Below, piece after piece: positions 26,601-34,007 of a stretch of 64,000 nt of DNA. The notes beneath the pieces were generated by a model. It saw nothing but the letters and a program-made list of their open reading frames with translations, searched no databases and was not told the DNA's origin. How positions within the stretch are numbered: position 1 is the stretch's first letter; every line of letters begins with the position of its first letter. Origin of the DNA: Brachionus koreanus (taxonomy: Eukaryota; Rotifera; Eurotatoria; Ploima; Brachionidae); the NCBI GenBank assembly GCA_016987375.1, contig PJRA01000005.1, forward strand, positions 3,407,328-3,471,327, written 5' to 3'. The translations under genes were made by a program, and so were the position numbers.

Positions 26601-29600
26601 TTTATAGCATCGGCTATTCTACGACTTATTTATTCATTAGGCCTTTCGCCTACTCTTTGGCTAATTGGATCCATAAATGTCATCAATAAGGGAATTTTTT
26701 TGGTTAGCTACATGGGAAATCGAGGCATATTTTCCCACTCATTTAGGAATATATTTAGTGACTTTGAGTTTTTATATCACATATTGTATCTGGTCTTGTG
26801 TCTTTTCGGTCTTTGTGTTCATGAATTCTTCTATGGGTTACTAGTAAGTAGTTTTTTTTTTTTTAAAGTGTTAAAAAAATTTTCCAAAAATTCTCTTAAT
26901 TTTAAAGAAAAAAATAAGAATGTTAGTTGTCATTGAATGTTTTTTAAAAAAAAAATTGATTAATTAAGAACTATTTTAATTTTTTGAATTTCGTATCAAT
27001 CGAAAAAAAAAAATAGTAAAAAAGAATTTAGCTAAATCGAAAAAAAAAAGTAAATTCTTTTTTCCTTTCTTTTTGTGATCCTTTAAAAATGGTATATCAA
27101 GCAAAAAAAGTTCTAATGTTGACTTTCCAGATGTTATTTTTTCAATTTTTTCAAAAATCAGTATCAAAAATTTTCTATTAGCCTGACGAAAAGATGTGTT
27201 TTTGAATACATTTTTAAATATGAAAATGACGGCATTGTGAATTTTGGAACAAAATACAAAAAAAAAAATTTTAAATTTAAAAAAACTTTTTTTCTGAGGG
27301 TCCAAAAATTTTTCTGCAAAATGTATCAACTTATACAAGGTTTGTATCACTCAAATTTAGTTTGTGCAAAACCTCTGCAATTTAATTTTAATAATTTTCT
27401 AATGCATATACTGTTTTGCACAATTGCACAGTTTTTGCACAGACTAGATTTGGGTGATACAAACCTTGAATAAGTTGATGCATTTTGCAGAACAATTTTT
27501 GGACCCTCAGAAAAAAAAATTTTTTTTAATTTTAAATTTTTGTTTTTGTAGTTCGTTCCAAAATTCACAAAGCCAAAATGACACAGTTGGGTAATGCATT
27601 TATGCACACCATTTGAATAATGAAACAAAATTGCTGGAAAAACAATATTTTCTTCAAAAACATGATCTTTAAATAGTCTAAACGCTTTCTTATAAGTTTT
27701 TAAACAAAATTTCTTTATCAGAGTCAATTATCGATTCATCTAAACAACCCTTACTAGATTCAGGTTTCCATTCATTCTCCATTTCTTTTTTTTATAGAAG
27801 CTTTATTATTTGATTAAATTTTAAATAGGCTGTTTTTGTAATAGATTTATTATTAAATTGATGCAAATAGTGCAACTTTTAGTCGATTTTTTAGCGCTTT
27901 TTTAAAAAATGAATTTTTTTAGATTTTTTTCTAAAGGATTCAAATGACTGCTTAACCTGAAGTATATTTAGATTTTTGCGAAAAAAACAATCTAAAATTG
28001 AAAAAAAAATTTCTCCCAAACAAAATGTATCAATTGATGCAAAGCTTTTATCACCCAAATCTCAAATTCAATTCTTGCAAAAGTTTTAGTGCAATTTGAA
28101 TAAAACCATTGTCTAATTTAGCTTCAAAATTTCAGAGCTTTTGCAGATATAGCAACCAATGTAAGGCCTAAAGAAAAAGGATATTACAATTTTAGTTTTT
28201 TTTTCTGCTCCAAAATTCACAATGGCTACAAAATGAGTATTAAATCTTGCTTCAGTATAATTATATTCTAAAATAAAATAAAGGCTTGCTGCTTCAAAGT
28301 GACATAAGTTGGTCAATATTTAAGCTTTTTTCGATCTGTAAAGGCCAAAAGCAAGGAAATTTTAAATTATTAAAATAATCAATTTTAAATATTTAAATGG
28401 TCATCAGAAAAAAACTTTTTTTATGTTTTTTTTTATAGCTTTTGGATGTAGTTTATAGAGAAGAAACATTATTGAATGTAATCCGATGTGTCACAAAGAA
28501 TGCAAAGTCAGTTCTCTTAACAGCAGTGTTCGCAGTTATTTTAATTTATTTGTTTTCGATTTGCGGCTTTTTGTTCCTAAGGGATGATTTTATAATGGAG
28601 GTTGATCCAAATACAGATAGTAAGTGTATATTGCATTAAACGCATGACTAATATAAAATATAATCAATTTACTTAATAGAATTAACACCTTCTCAGGTAG
28701 ACTACTATAATCGAATAAAAAACATCCGTTCAGCTGAATCAAATGAATTTTGTTCCGCTGAGAATTGCACTTCTGACACAACAGAACGTAACTTTAAATA
28801 ATTTTAGAAAATTTTTATTTTATTTGATGTTTATAGATGAGTCCATTGAGGTGGAAGGAGACGGTCTTGAGAGATCATGCGACACACTCATAATGTGTAT
28901 TATCACCACATTGAATAATGGACTCCGTAATGGTGGAGGTATCGGTGATGTTTTAAGAAAGCCTAGTAGTTCAGTAAGGAAAAAATTGAAATTTTGATTA
29001 AAAAATAAAATTAAAATGCTCTAATTTTAAGGAACCTTTGTTTATGTTTAGAGTTGTCTATGACTTATTATTCTTTTTCATTGTTATAATTATAACATTG
29101 AATCTTATTTTTGGTGTTATAATTGACACTTTTGGAGATTTGAGACAGGAAAAGCAAGAAAAAGATTACACTTTGAGAAACACTTGTTTTATTTGCAGTA
29201 AGTTGATTTTTTAAAAAAGCAAAAATTTGAGTAACCTTTATATTGAAATTATTTAGATTCTTTTATAAAAAAAATTCATTGAATTAATAAGTTAAAAAAA
29301 TTATCAAAATTTTTTTTTCAATTATAAAATTTGGTTATTAATTTAAAAAGAAAAGTTTAAAACTCTTTAAATGTTTTTCTTTTGTTCACAATATCATAAA
29401 ATAAAATTTTTACAAACAATATTTTTAAGAAAAATTAAAAATATCTAAAATTATTTAAATCAAGGTTTGGATAGATCGAAATTTGACAACAAAACAGTTT
29501 CGTTTGATGAACATATTAAACTTGAGCATAATATGTGGCATTACTTATACTTCTTGATTTTAATCAAAGTTAAAGATAAGACCGAGTTTACCGGTCCTGA

Positions 29601-29900
29601 AAGCTTTGTATATTCGTGTATTCAGGTATTTTTTTGTTTCTTTTTTTTTAATTAATGACTAAAATTAAAATTTTAAATTTTTAAAAGAACAAGAATTTAG
29701 AATGGTTCCCACGAATGAGAGCAATGTCGCTTGATTCGTCTAATAAAGACGAAGAAGAAAATGAACTAAATCAAATAAAGTCAAGATTGGATCAAACAAG
29801 TAACTTGGTTATCAATTTACTAAAACAGTTGGATGAGCTTAAAGACAATTTTGCCAATAAACGAAAAAATGAAGAACGACCTAGTCTTTTGAAATATTGA
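4947..29900 (+). CDS. ITPR: Inositol 1,4,5-trisphosphate receptor, complete multi-exon gene
   Basis: This gene encodes the tetrameric IP3-gated calcium-release channel of the ER. Exons, all GT-AG and phase-consistent: 4947-5285, 5345-5695, 6095-6178, 10597-11562, 11657-11952, 13631-14005, 14060-14129, 15055-15140, 15491-15761, 15823-15958, 16036-16298 (11a) or 16407-16693 (11b), 16783-16983, 19189-19308, 19368-20672, 21839-22320, 22374-22473 (16a) or 22612-22735 (16b), 22792-23115, 24023-24155, 25126-26843, 28439-28619, 28680-28787, 28837-28973, 29032-29197, 29465-29625, 29688-29900. With 11a and 16a this is 8586 nt, or 2861 aa, slightly longer than vertebrate ITPR1. Similarity to animal IP3 receptors runs from the first exon to the last. 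The ATG at 4947 fits, because receptor similarity starts about 15 residues later. Intron 3 is the longest (4.4 kb). I recognise no ryanodine-receptor-specific domains, so the IP3R call is firm. Confidence 0.96.
6095..11562 (+). CDS. ITPR: IP3 receptor exons 3-4: IP3-binding core, beta domain and start of alpha domain
   Basis: Exon 3 (6095-6178) supplies the short TSWKVALF segment. Exon 4 (10597-11562, 322 codons) opens [11 protein letters not shown], carries the [16 protein letters not shown] core and runs into the armadillo-like half. The known IP3-contact residues of mammalian receptors are mostly kept: Arg287 and Arg291 in RSTAR, Arg514/Lys518/Arg521 in NRERQKLMR, and Tyr576-Arg577-Lys578 in SYRKNQ. 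The first cluster differs from mammals at two positions (Thr to Ser288, Gly to Ala290). The 4.4-kb intron between the two exons carries an inverted-repeat element and a SINE. Confidence 0.95.
6813..7443. mobile_element. Short inverted-terminal-repeat element (non-autonomous DNA transposon)
   Basis: A 631-bp unit is bounded by inverted CCCGAGGGGACAAAAACA termini. Just inside both ends are repeated palindromic GTTTAAAC blocks (ACGCTGTTTAAACG type) and AAAAACRCC motifs in inverted order. It contains no coding frame of note. The termini are G/C-rich in an otherwise AT-rich intron. The flanking bases (TT on both sides) are too short to define a target duplication, so I cannot assign a superfamily. 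Confidence 0.75.
9457..9637 (+). mobile_element. tRNA-derived SINE
   Basis: The head carries pol III promoter-like boxes: A box TTGGTGAAGTGG at 9467-9477 (approximate) and B box GATTCAAATCT at 9510-9520, at tRNA-like spacing. An unrelated body (CTAGCCTGACCGTCC) follows, then a tail GACCCTTTGCTGCACAAGG...ATAAGGAGAAAAAA. The tail recurs at 35184-35220 (GACCCTTTGCTCCACAAGG), which shows it is a dispersed family. It is not a functional tRNA: the cloverleaf is incomplete. Confidence 0.72.
11657..15958 (+). CDS. ITPR: IP3 receptor exons 5-10: end of ligand-binding core and first coupling-domain repeats
   Basis: Exons 11657-11952, 13631-14005, 14060-14129, 15055-15140, 15491-15761 and 15823-15958 encode about residues 581-991. 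Anchor matches are [67 protein letters not shown] and [14 protein letters not shown]. Exon 6 begins with a poorly conserved acidic/serine-rich stretch where vertebrate receptors have the EEEVWLFW segment. Exon 10 ends one base into a codon (CAA G, phase 1), which matters for the alternative exon pair that follows. Confidence 0.92.
11953..13630 (+). other. IP3 receptor intron 5
   Basis: This 1.7-kb AT-rich intron holds a hairpin at 12541-12659 and a hammerhead-like motif at 13431-13460, followed by a small perfect hairpin (CGTTTTTTGAT / ATCAAAAAACG, 13467-13504). A faint coding-like run on the minus strand at about 12830-12990 is broken by regularly spaced stops and matches nothing I recognise. 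Confidence 0.6.
12541..12659. repeat. Inverted repeat with ~26-bp arms
   Basis: Left arm TATATGTAAAAAACTGTAAT at 12541 is mirrored by its complement at 12634-12659. Weaker inverted similarity (TACTGATTT / AAATCAGTA) continues outward to about 12532 and 12710, as in a decayed MITE. Confidence 0.6.
14535..14740. mobile_element. Fold-back element with GC-rich arms
   Basis: Inverted arms start GTGGCGGCCA and end GTTGGCCGT, about 35 bp each (left about 14537-14571, right about 14702-14737), around an AT-rich spacer. They lie in IP3 receptor intron 7 (14130-15054). The GGCC-rich arms stand out from the AT-rich surroundings. There is no coding capacity and no clear target duplication. Confidence 0.6.
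16036..16298 (+). CDS. ITPR: IP3 receptor alternative exon 11a
   Basis: This exon has 263 bases. It starts with CA, completing the GCA codon begun by exon 10, and ends in phase 0 at CTACAG before GTTTGT. It encodes a variable serine/asparagine-rich stretch and then [16 protein letters not shown], which corresponds to the conserved segment immediately before [10 protein letters not shown] in all IP3 receptors. Joined directly to exon 12 (16783) it rebuilds that junction exactly. A second, divergent copy (11b) follows after a 108-bp intron with the same entry and exit phases. 11a is closer to the animal consensus, so it is probably the ancestral version. Confidence 0.88.
16407..16693 (+). CDS. 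ITPR: IP3 receptor alternative exon 11b (tandem duplicate of 11a)
   Basis: This exon has 287 bases after the acceptor TTTTAAAG. Like 11a it begins with CA, so exon 10 (ending in G) again gives GCA, and it ends in phase 0 at TTAGAG before GTATAA. Its end, [21 protein letters not shown] (split for reading: [21 protein letters not shown]), lines up with the end of 11a ([20 protein letters not shown]). The first half is acidic (YNEEEES), then serine/threonine-rich. Splicing 11a to 11b at 16407 would shift the frame, which predicts mutual exclusion. A second possible acceptor eight bases downstream (exon start 16415) would allow in-frame inclusion after 11a as a 93-codon cassette, so RNA data are needed to decide the mode. 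Confidence 0.8.
16783..20672 (+). CDS. ITPR: IP3 receptor exons 12-14: central regulatory/coupling domain
   Basis: Exons 16783-16983 (opens [10 protein letters not shown]), 19189-19308 ([18 protein letters not shown]) and the long 19368-20672 (435 codons) encode about residues 1080-1621. Family anchors in the long exon are [51 protein letters not shown] and [16 protein letters not shown]. The exons are all in phase 0. A 2.2-kb intron after exon 12 contains a mariner element. The donor at the end of exon 14 is CAG before GTGAGA. Confidence 0.94.
18132..18700 (-). pseudogene. mariner transposase pseudogene
   Basis: Minus-strand translation recovers the mariner catalytic region: [20 protein letters not shown] and then [12 protein letters not shown], counterparts of QDNARPH and SPDLAPSDYHLF. 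The second catalytic Asp is present but the third (SD) reads SN. Upstream, [10 protein letters not shown] corresponds to GDEKWVYF but is separated by stops. The frame runs into the terminal repeat without the usual C-terminal 60-70 residues, so it cannot be active. Confidence 0.8.
18132..19099 (-). mobile_element. mariner-type transposon, internally deleted, in IP3 receptor intron 12
   Basis: A 968-bp element is flanked by TA on both sides (18130-18131 and 19100-19101). The inverted termini are TTAGGGTGAGTCAAAAAATT (left) and TTGGGTTAGTTCATAAAATT (right, complement strand), then TTGCTTTTTT on each. The minus strand encodes part of a mariner transposase. It is shorter than usual for the family (about 1.3 kb) because the transposase C-terminus is lost directly into the left terminus. 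Confidence 0.85.
20673..21838 (+). other. IP3 receptor intron 14
   Basis: This 1.17-kb intron contains a minus-strand LINE 3' fragment (20935-21320). The rest is AT-rich with no other recognisable feature. Confidence 0.7.
20935..21320 (-). mobile_element. LINE 3' end (reverse-transcriptase C-terminal fragment)
   Basis: The minus strand encodes [28 protein letters not shown] and [11 protein letters not shown], the arrangement found after the polymerase domain of CR1/L2-type non-LTR elements (RGDLIxxFKIxxG, YNLRxH, RxxFFxNRVVNxWN). The 3' side ends in a TACTACTACTATACTACTAG tail, the same kind of CTA/CTATA repeat as the copy at 43010-43355. It is 5'-truncated and mutated. Confidence 0.7.
21839..22320 (+). 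CDS. ITPR: IP3 receptor exon 15
   Basis: This exon has 482 bases, starts at [14 protein letters not shown] in phase 0 and ends two bases into a codon (GGA AA before GTAAGT). The conserved block [10 protein letters not shown] near its end matches the vertebrate LSVLVDVLHRP segment. The middle (about 85 residues) is poorly conserved and serine/acid-rich; it falls where vertebrate receptors carry their alternatively spliced SII region. Exon 16a or 16b must supply the third base of the split codon. Confidence 0.92.
22374..22473 (+). CDS. ITPR: IP3 receptor alternative exon 16a
   Basis: The first base (A) completes the AAA codon begun by exon 15. The exon then encodes [15 protein letters not shown] and [12 protein letters not shown], close to the vertebrate LIKHTKQLLEEN and LCIKVLQTLREM. 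Its probable donor is GAG before GTTAAA at 22474. A second phase-0 donor (GAG before GTTTTA, exon end at 22500) would add nine residues, and I cannot choose between them by eye. Both lead in frame into exon 17 (22792). A divergent copy, 16b, follows. Confidence 0.85.
22612..22735 (+). CDS. ITPR: IP3 receptor alternative exon 16b (tandem duplicate of 16a)
   Basis: This exon is too short to be found by ORF length but is open throughout. After the acceptor TTGTAAAG, a single C completes the codon from exon 15 (AAC), followed by [14 protein letters not shown] and [14 protein letters not shown], 41 codons ending in phase 0 at CTG before GTTTTT. It aligns along its whole length with 16a and with the vertebrate LIKHTKQLLEEN...LREM segment. 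16a ends in phase 0 whereas 16b needs two incoming bases, so using both would shift the frame; the two should be mutually exclusive. The donor GTTTTT is weak, which is the main doubt. Confidence 0.78.
22792..24155 (+). CDS. ITPR: IP3 receptor exons 17-18
   Basis: Exon 17 (22792-23115, 108 codons) carries a serine/acid-rich stretch and then [16 protein letters not shown] and [15 protein letters not shown]. Exon 18 (24023-24155) carries [20 protein letters not shown], matching the vertebrate KSEKFFKVFYDRMKVAQQE. Exon 18 ends one base into a codon, completed by TT of exon 19. The 0.9-kb intron between them holds a possible LINE scrap. Confidence 0.92.
23540..23735 (-). mobile_element. Possible LINE reverse-transcriptase scrap
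   Basis: A minus-strand frame reads [19 protein letters not shown], resembling the LYKTLIRPHLEYAxxVWSP block of CR1/L2-type reverse transcriptases. No other supporting motif is visible nearby, so this is tentative. It lies in IP3 receptor intron 17 (23116-24022). Confidence 0.4.
24530..24850 (-). mobile_element. Decayed mariner relative in IP3 receptor intron 18
   Basis: This resembles the right half of the mariner at 18132-19099: shared blocks include TTGATTCGTCTGA, TCAATCTG, CAACTCT, AACAGTATCAAA and the AAACAAAGAGTTAGA stretch near the terminus. No termini or transposase frame survive. The rest of the 0.97-kb intron (24156-25125) is AT-rich without further features. Confidence 0.6.
25126..26843 (+). 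CDS. ITPR: IP3 receptor exon 19: RIH-associated domain and transmembrane helices 1-4
   Basis: This is the largest exon, 572 codons (about residues 1968-2540). It opens with a variable linker, then [40 protein letters not shown] and [16 protein letters not shown] (RIH-associated block). A serine/acid-rich insert follows, near residues 2200-2270 by estimate, then [13 protein letters not shown] and [13 protein letters not shown]. Membrane segments follow: [35 protein letters not shown], the [18 protein letters not shown] hairpin with the next helix, and [20 protein letters not shown]. It ends at GLL before GTAAGT. Confidence 0.95.
27231..27574. mobile_element. Long-arm fold-back element, copy 1
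   Basis: A 344-bp near-palindrome lies in IP3 receptor intron 19 (26844-28438). The arms are about 140 bp: GGC(A/T)TTGTGAATTTTGGAAC, then CTGAGGGTCCAAAAATT, then TCAACTTAT and CAAGGTTTGTATCAC on both sides in inverted order. Frames read across it on the minus strand are by-products of the repeat. Related copies lie at about 27975-28226 and 36069-36995. Confidence 0.78.
27975..28226. mobile_element. Long-arm fold-back element, copy 2 (decayed)
   Basis: One end carries the complement of GCCATTGTGAATTTTGGAGC and of TTTTCTTTAGGCCT. The interior has AAAATGTATCAATTGATGCA and TTTTATCACCCAAATC, as in copy 1. The arms are less similar to each other than in copy 1. It lies in the same intron, 400 bp downstream. 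Confidence 0.6.
28439..29197 (+). CDS. ITPR: IP3 receptor exons 20-23: S5, luminal loop, selectivity filter and S6
   Basis: Exon 20 (28439-28619) gives [11 protein letters not shown] and the S5 helix. Exon 21 (28680-28787) gives a short luminal loop with a cysteine pair (FCSAENC). Exon 22 (28837-28973) gives the pore: [10 protein letters not shown] and the filter GGGIGD (residues 2669-2674; vertebrate GGGVGD). Exon 23 (29032-29197) gives [14 protein letters not shown] and [11 protein letters not shown], the S6 gate. The introns are 60, 49 and 58 bp. The luminal loop is shorter than in human ITPR1. Confidence 0.95.
29465..29900 (+). CDS. ITPR: IP3 receptor exons 24-25: C-terminal linker zinc finger and coiled coil
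   Basis: The end of exon 23 plus exon 24 (29465-29625) gives the linker zinc-finger signature TCFIC...[15 protein letters not shown] (two Cys, two His), conserved across the family. Exon 25 (29688-29900) gives [16 protein letters not shown] and a heptad-like coiled coil ending at TGA 29898-29900. A candidate AATAAA polyadenylation signal lies at 29999-30004, about 100 bases past the stop. Confidence 0.94.
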
Positions 29901-29998
29901 ACATAGCTTTAGTTATTTTTAAATTGTTTTAAATTTTCTTTTTGAACTAAAAAAAAAGTTGTTTTAATTTTTAATTTTTTTTTCCCAATGTGATTAAA

Positions 29999-30004
29999 AA
30001 TAAA
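29999..30004 (+). terminator. Candidate polyadenylation signal of the IP3 receptor
   Basis: This is an AATAAA hexamer about 100 bases after the stop codon. Such hexamers arise often by chance in sequence this AT-rich, so position is the only support. Confidence 0.3.
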
Positions 30005-30119
30005 AACGAATATCAAATTTATAAGAAAAAAATTTACAAACAATTGAAAGCAAATTAAAGAGCATTTTGTGTCCTTGAATTTATGCTAGTTTAAAAATTG
30101 ACCAAATTTTAAAGTATTT

Positions 30120-30260
30120 ATAGATTGTTGTTCTCAACATCTCCTTTTTATCTAAGCATTCTCTTTTCACGACTAGCTGAGCTGATTTAGATGGCTCCAA
30201 CCATTTTTGTCTAAAGTTTTAATTTTTAAAAATTTTTTCATAATTAAATAAACAAGGGGA
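30120..30260 (-). mobile_element. Mariner relative fragment beside gap 1
   Basis: TTCTCTTTTCACGACTAGCTGA and the downstream TTAATTTTTAAAAATTTTTTCATAATTAAATAAACAA correspond to two separated parts of the mariner at 18132-19099, so this copy carries an internal deletion. A matching terminal-side piece (ACAGTTAGACATATTATTTTGAA) lies beyond the gap near 31150. Confidence 0.5.
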
Positions 30261-30416
30261 CATAATTTAAACCCCTTCCTTATAATTCACCCCTCAACTT
30301 GAAAAGTTGTTTTCTTTAAGTAAAACAAATTTTAACTAAATCGAATATTAAAAGATTAATCACCATTAAAATTTAACTTTTGAAATTATTTTGGAATCTT
30401 AATTTCAAAAGAAAAA

Positions 30417-31001
30417 NNNNNNNNNNNNNNNNNNNNNNNNNNNNNNNNNNNNNNNNNNNNNNNNNNNNNNNNNNNNNNNNNNNNNNNNNNNNNNNNNNNN
30501 NNNNNNNNNNNNNNNNNNNNNNNNNNNNNNNNNNNNNNNNNNNNNNNNNNNNNNNNNNNNNNNNNNNNNNNNNNNNNNNNNNNNNNNNNNNNNNNNNNNN
30601 NNNNNNNNNNNNNNNNNNNNNNNNNNNNNNNNNNNNNNNNNNNNNNNNNNNNNNNNNNNNNNNNNNNNNNNNNNNNNNNNNNNNNNNNNNNNNNNNNNNN
30701 NNNNNNNNNNNNNNNNNNNNNNNNNNNNNNNNNNNNNNNNNNNNNNNNNNNNNNNNNNNNNNNNNNNNNNNNNNNNNNNNNNNNNNNNNNNNNNNNNNNN
30801 NNNNNNNNNNNNNNNNNNNNNNNNNNNNNNNNNNNNNNNNNNNNNNNNNNNNNNNNNNNNNNNNNNNNNNNNNNNNNNNNNNNNNNNNNNNNNNNNNNNN
30901 NNNNNNNNNNNNNNNNNNNNNNNNNNNNNNNNNNNNNNNNNNNNNNNNNNNNNNNNNNNNNNNNNNNNNNNNNNNNNNNNNNNNNNNNNNNNNNNNNNNN
31001 N
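30417..31001. other. Assembly gap 1 (585 N)
   Basis: A run of N bases. Any frame drawn through it is meaningless. Confidence 0.99.
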
Positions 31002-31594
31002 TGTTGCTATGTTTATTTAATTAATTAAGAGAAAAAAACTAACTCCTCCTTACTTCATATACAAATCTTTTAACATGGCGAAGATTTTTTCTCCAGTACA
31101 ATCATTGTAAAAAAAAAAGTATTTTATAAATATAGTTGTGAACAAACAGTTAGACATATTATTTTGAATAGTCAATTAGATTAAAAGATAAAAAATAAAA
31201 ATAATTTTTTTAATTTCCTTATTAGTCAAGAACCAGCCTCTCGCTTCCGATCTGATTGGATCTATTTAGGAAATATTTTGTAGTAAGTTAACAAGGATAA
31301 CTAAGTTTTATTTGGATAAGCAAGCGCATCTGACATTCATTTAAACATCTAATCAGATATACTTGTTATGAATTAAGAGCCAGCCAGTCTAATTTTAGCT
31401 CCATTTTGTTTATTTAAATTCTTTTAAATTTTTTTTTCTTTTTTTATAAAAAAAATCTGATTTATTAAATATATGTTTATTTTTCCTTTTTTTCTGTTTT
31501 TTTCTACCTAACCCCCAAAATAATGGCACTTTTGAAAAAAAATCACAAAAAAAAAATTGAATAATAAATTTCTTTTTAACAATAATATTTAACA

Positions 31595-31740
31595 ATATTA
31601 ATCAATACTTAACAATATATATATATAAATATATATATATTAATACTTAATAATACAACTAATACTAATACTAATAACTAATACTTAATAATACTTATCA
31701 ATACTTAATAATAATCAATATTTAACAATACTTTTCATTT
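31595..31740. repeat. AT-rich simple repeat (TA and AATACTTAAT units)
   Basis: A TATATATATA run grades into repeated ACTAATACTTAATAATACT-like units. It is microsatellite-like and non-coding. Confidence 0.8.
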
Positions 31741-32228
31741 TTAACAATATTAAAGTCAAAACTATAATTAGATAGAATATCCAATCCATACAATGCTTGG
31801 TTCTTTAGATCATATCGATATGAAGAGTCAAAAATGCAATTTCTTTAATTTTTTTCGCATAAATTTTGAAGTCCTTTTAATACTCACATAGAGTCATTAC
31901 ACGTAAGGAAATTAAGTGCTAATTATTTATCTATTGTCAATGACATCATAAAAAGTTATAGAAATACATGGTTCTATATGGGATAGATCACAAAAAGTAC
32001 ATAAAAGTCAAAGTTAAGAGAAAATGACTACTATTAATTTGATTAATTTTACATAATTTTCAAAATATTTTATTTAAAAATAATTAATTTATACAACATT
32101 AAATAATAAAATTTTTTAAAGTTTTTTTTTTAGAAAAACAATATCTAAAAGAGCACCTATCGCCAAAATTAATAAATTTATTAAAAAAAAAACACTTAAA
32201 TTAAACAAAATAAAAAATCTTTGGAATG

Positions 32229-33267
32229 TTATAAATCAGATTGTAAAAATTGTTCTTTACGCTTAAAATTAGGCGTAGTCTGACTTTTTTGCATGGATCT
32301 TAACAAATTGAACTCATCATCCAAACAGTGCAGATTAACTATGGGTAGTCTTTCAGTCAAATTGTCTATAACTCCTATATCATTCACTGATTTTTTGATT
32401 ATTGATCTAACAGGACCAGCCCCTGTAAGTGCTCCTGCAAACATTCTTGCATCGCCGGCCCTCAGTGATGGTCTTGTTTCACTCGATTCTTGCAAACAAT
32501 TACTAGATTGAAAATTACTCTCATCTTCACTACTAAGCTCGTCAAGAAAAGTGACACTTTTAGAGCGAATTTTTTTCGATGAAATTGACTCTCGAATAGA
32601 TGAACGTCTAAAATTAGATGACTGAATAATTTCTTGTTTTTTTTCGATTTCGATTCTTCCTTTTATTTCTTCATCAAGTTCAGCTCTTAGTTGCACCATC
32701 AAGTCCGATTTTAAATTTTGTTTTTTGTCTATCATTTCGTTCTTTATTCTTCCACTGCTGCGTGCCTGATTAAACAACGAGCGTTTAAGATCCAAATTTT
32801 CTTCGCCTTCTGAATCCAAGTTAAAGCTTCTGTTCGATCTCGAGTCAAAATCAGATTGACAATCAAAATTATCTGCTTTGGCTTTTTTTTTCGCTTTCAA
32901 TCGTCTTAAACTAAGACGCTTGTTTTCATTCTTGACCATATCTGTACTGATTTGATTTGACGAGCTAAAGAAACTAAGCAAAGAAGTCAACGACTTTTTA
33001 TGTGTCTGATCATTTAGCTTTTTCTTTTCATCTTCAAGTTTTTTGCTTCGTTTTTCTTTTTTAATCTTTTGTTTCTCTTCTACTTGACTCTGAATTCGAT
33101 TCATTAAATTAACAGTCTTTTGATTAGTGGCTTTTTCGATAGGTTTTTCGCTACCTCGCACTGGCACACTTAAACTTCGGCTCTTCACACTAAGCCTATC
33201 AATTGCTGATCTAAAAAATCCGGAGCTTTGCTGAATAGGAGCCATTTTTTCTCTTTCTTGAATGTCA
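32229..33267 (-). CDS. Unrecognised disordered protein, C-terminal exon
   Basis: This is a terminal exon of about 346 codons ending at the stop at 32229-32231, with a TTTATT (AATAAA on the minus strand) 50 bases beyond. The first ATG is at 33245, but the frame is open upstream to an acceptor (TTTTAAAG) giving an exon start at 33267, one base into a codon. That is exactly what the exon at 37019-38765 needs, so I join them. The protein is charged and Ser/Lys-rich, with a predicted coiled coil (EEKQKIKKEKRSKKLEDEKK), repeated RSLS/RRLS-type basic serine sites and a final hydrophobic stretch ERLPIVNLHCLDDEFNLL. I recognise no domain. It could instead be a single-exon gene starting at 33245. Confidence 0.7.
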
Positions 33268-34007
33268 CTTTAAAAAAAAATTAACCAATTTTTAAAAATA
33301 ATTATTTATAACTTTAATTTTCCTTTTAATTAAGAAATAAGATTCTTTTAATTTTGGTTGTCAACAAATTTTAATAAATTACTGTCAAACTAAATAAATA
33401 TCGGACTTAAATTATAGTTAAATAATTTTTTTATTAAAAAAAGATTTTATTTATTTTTTTTTATTTTATTGTAAAGCTTGTCGACCTTAGTTCCTTAGAG
33501 ACAATTTAAGATAAAAATTATATAATTTAAAAATTATTTACATTATTTGGTATGATTCAACAAAATCAATAAATTAAAGAATAAAATAAAAAATTATTGA
33601 CACTTTTAATCAATTGATAACTAAACTTTAACAATAAAGTTAAAAAAGTACTACTCTTGTCACACTATCACTTTTTACTTTAGAATTGACTAATTTCAAT
33701 AGTATCGGCATGGACAATCCGTTGAACAATTAAGAAAAACGAGACTCCAACAAGAGAACAATACCATGTCTTCAATTACAATTTTTAGATTGTGTCCAAG
33801 ACAAATAAATGCCATTTTAGAGTCTTCATATATTTATTTATTTAAAGTTTAAGTCCCATGGACAAACTGAAGTATTATATAAAATAAAAAAAAAAAAAAA
33901 AAAATTATAACCAAATTAAAGTCTTTTTTACAATTTTTAATTTAACTAGATGAGTTTATACCTAAGAGAAAAGATTTAGTAGAAAGATATATTAAAATAA
34001 GACACAA

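Larger units (their letters stand above)
29901..32228. other. Intergenic region between convergent genes, with assembly gap
   Basis: This separates the IP3 receptor (+) from the unrecognised gene on the minus strand. The gap is 30417-31001. Mariner-like fragments flank the gap (about 30120-30260 and 31100-31200). An AT-rich simple-sequence tract lies at 31595-31740. No gene is supported. Confidence 0.6.

Noticed and set aside
26976..27727. Minus-strand frames of about 125 codons in IP3 receptor intron 19
   Set aside because: They resemble each other only because they are read across the two arms of the fold-back element; composition is Phe/Lys-rich low complexity.
30380..31024. Long open frame across gap 1
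   Set aside because: It consists of N bases; the same applies to the frames across 53040-53765.
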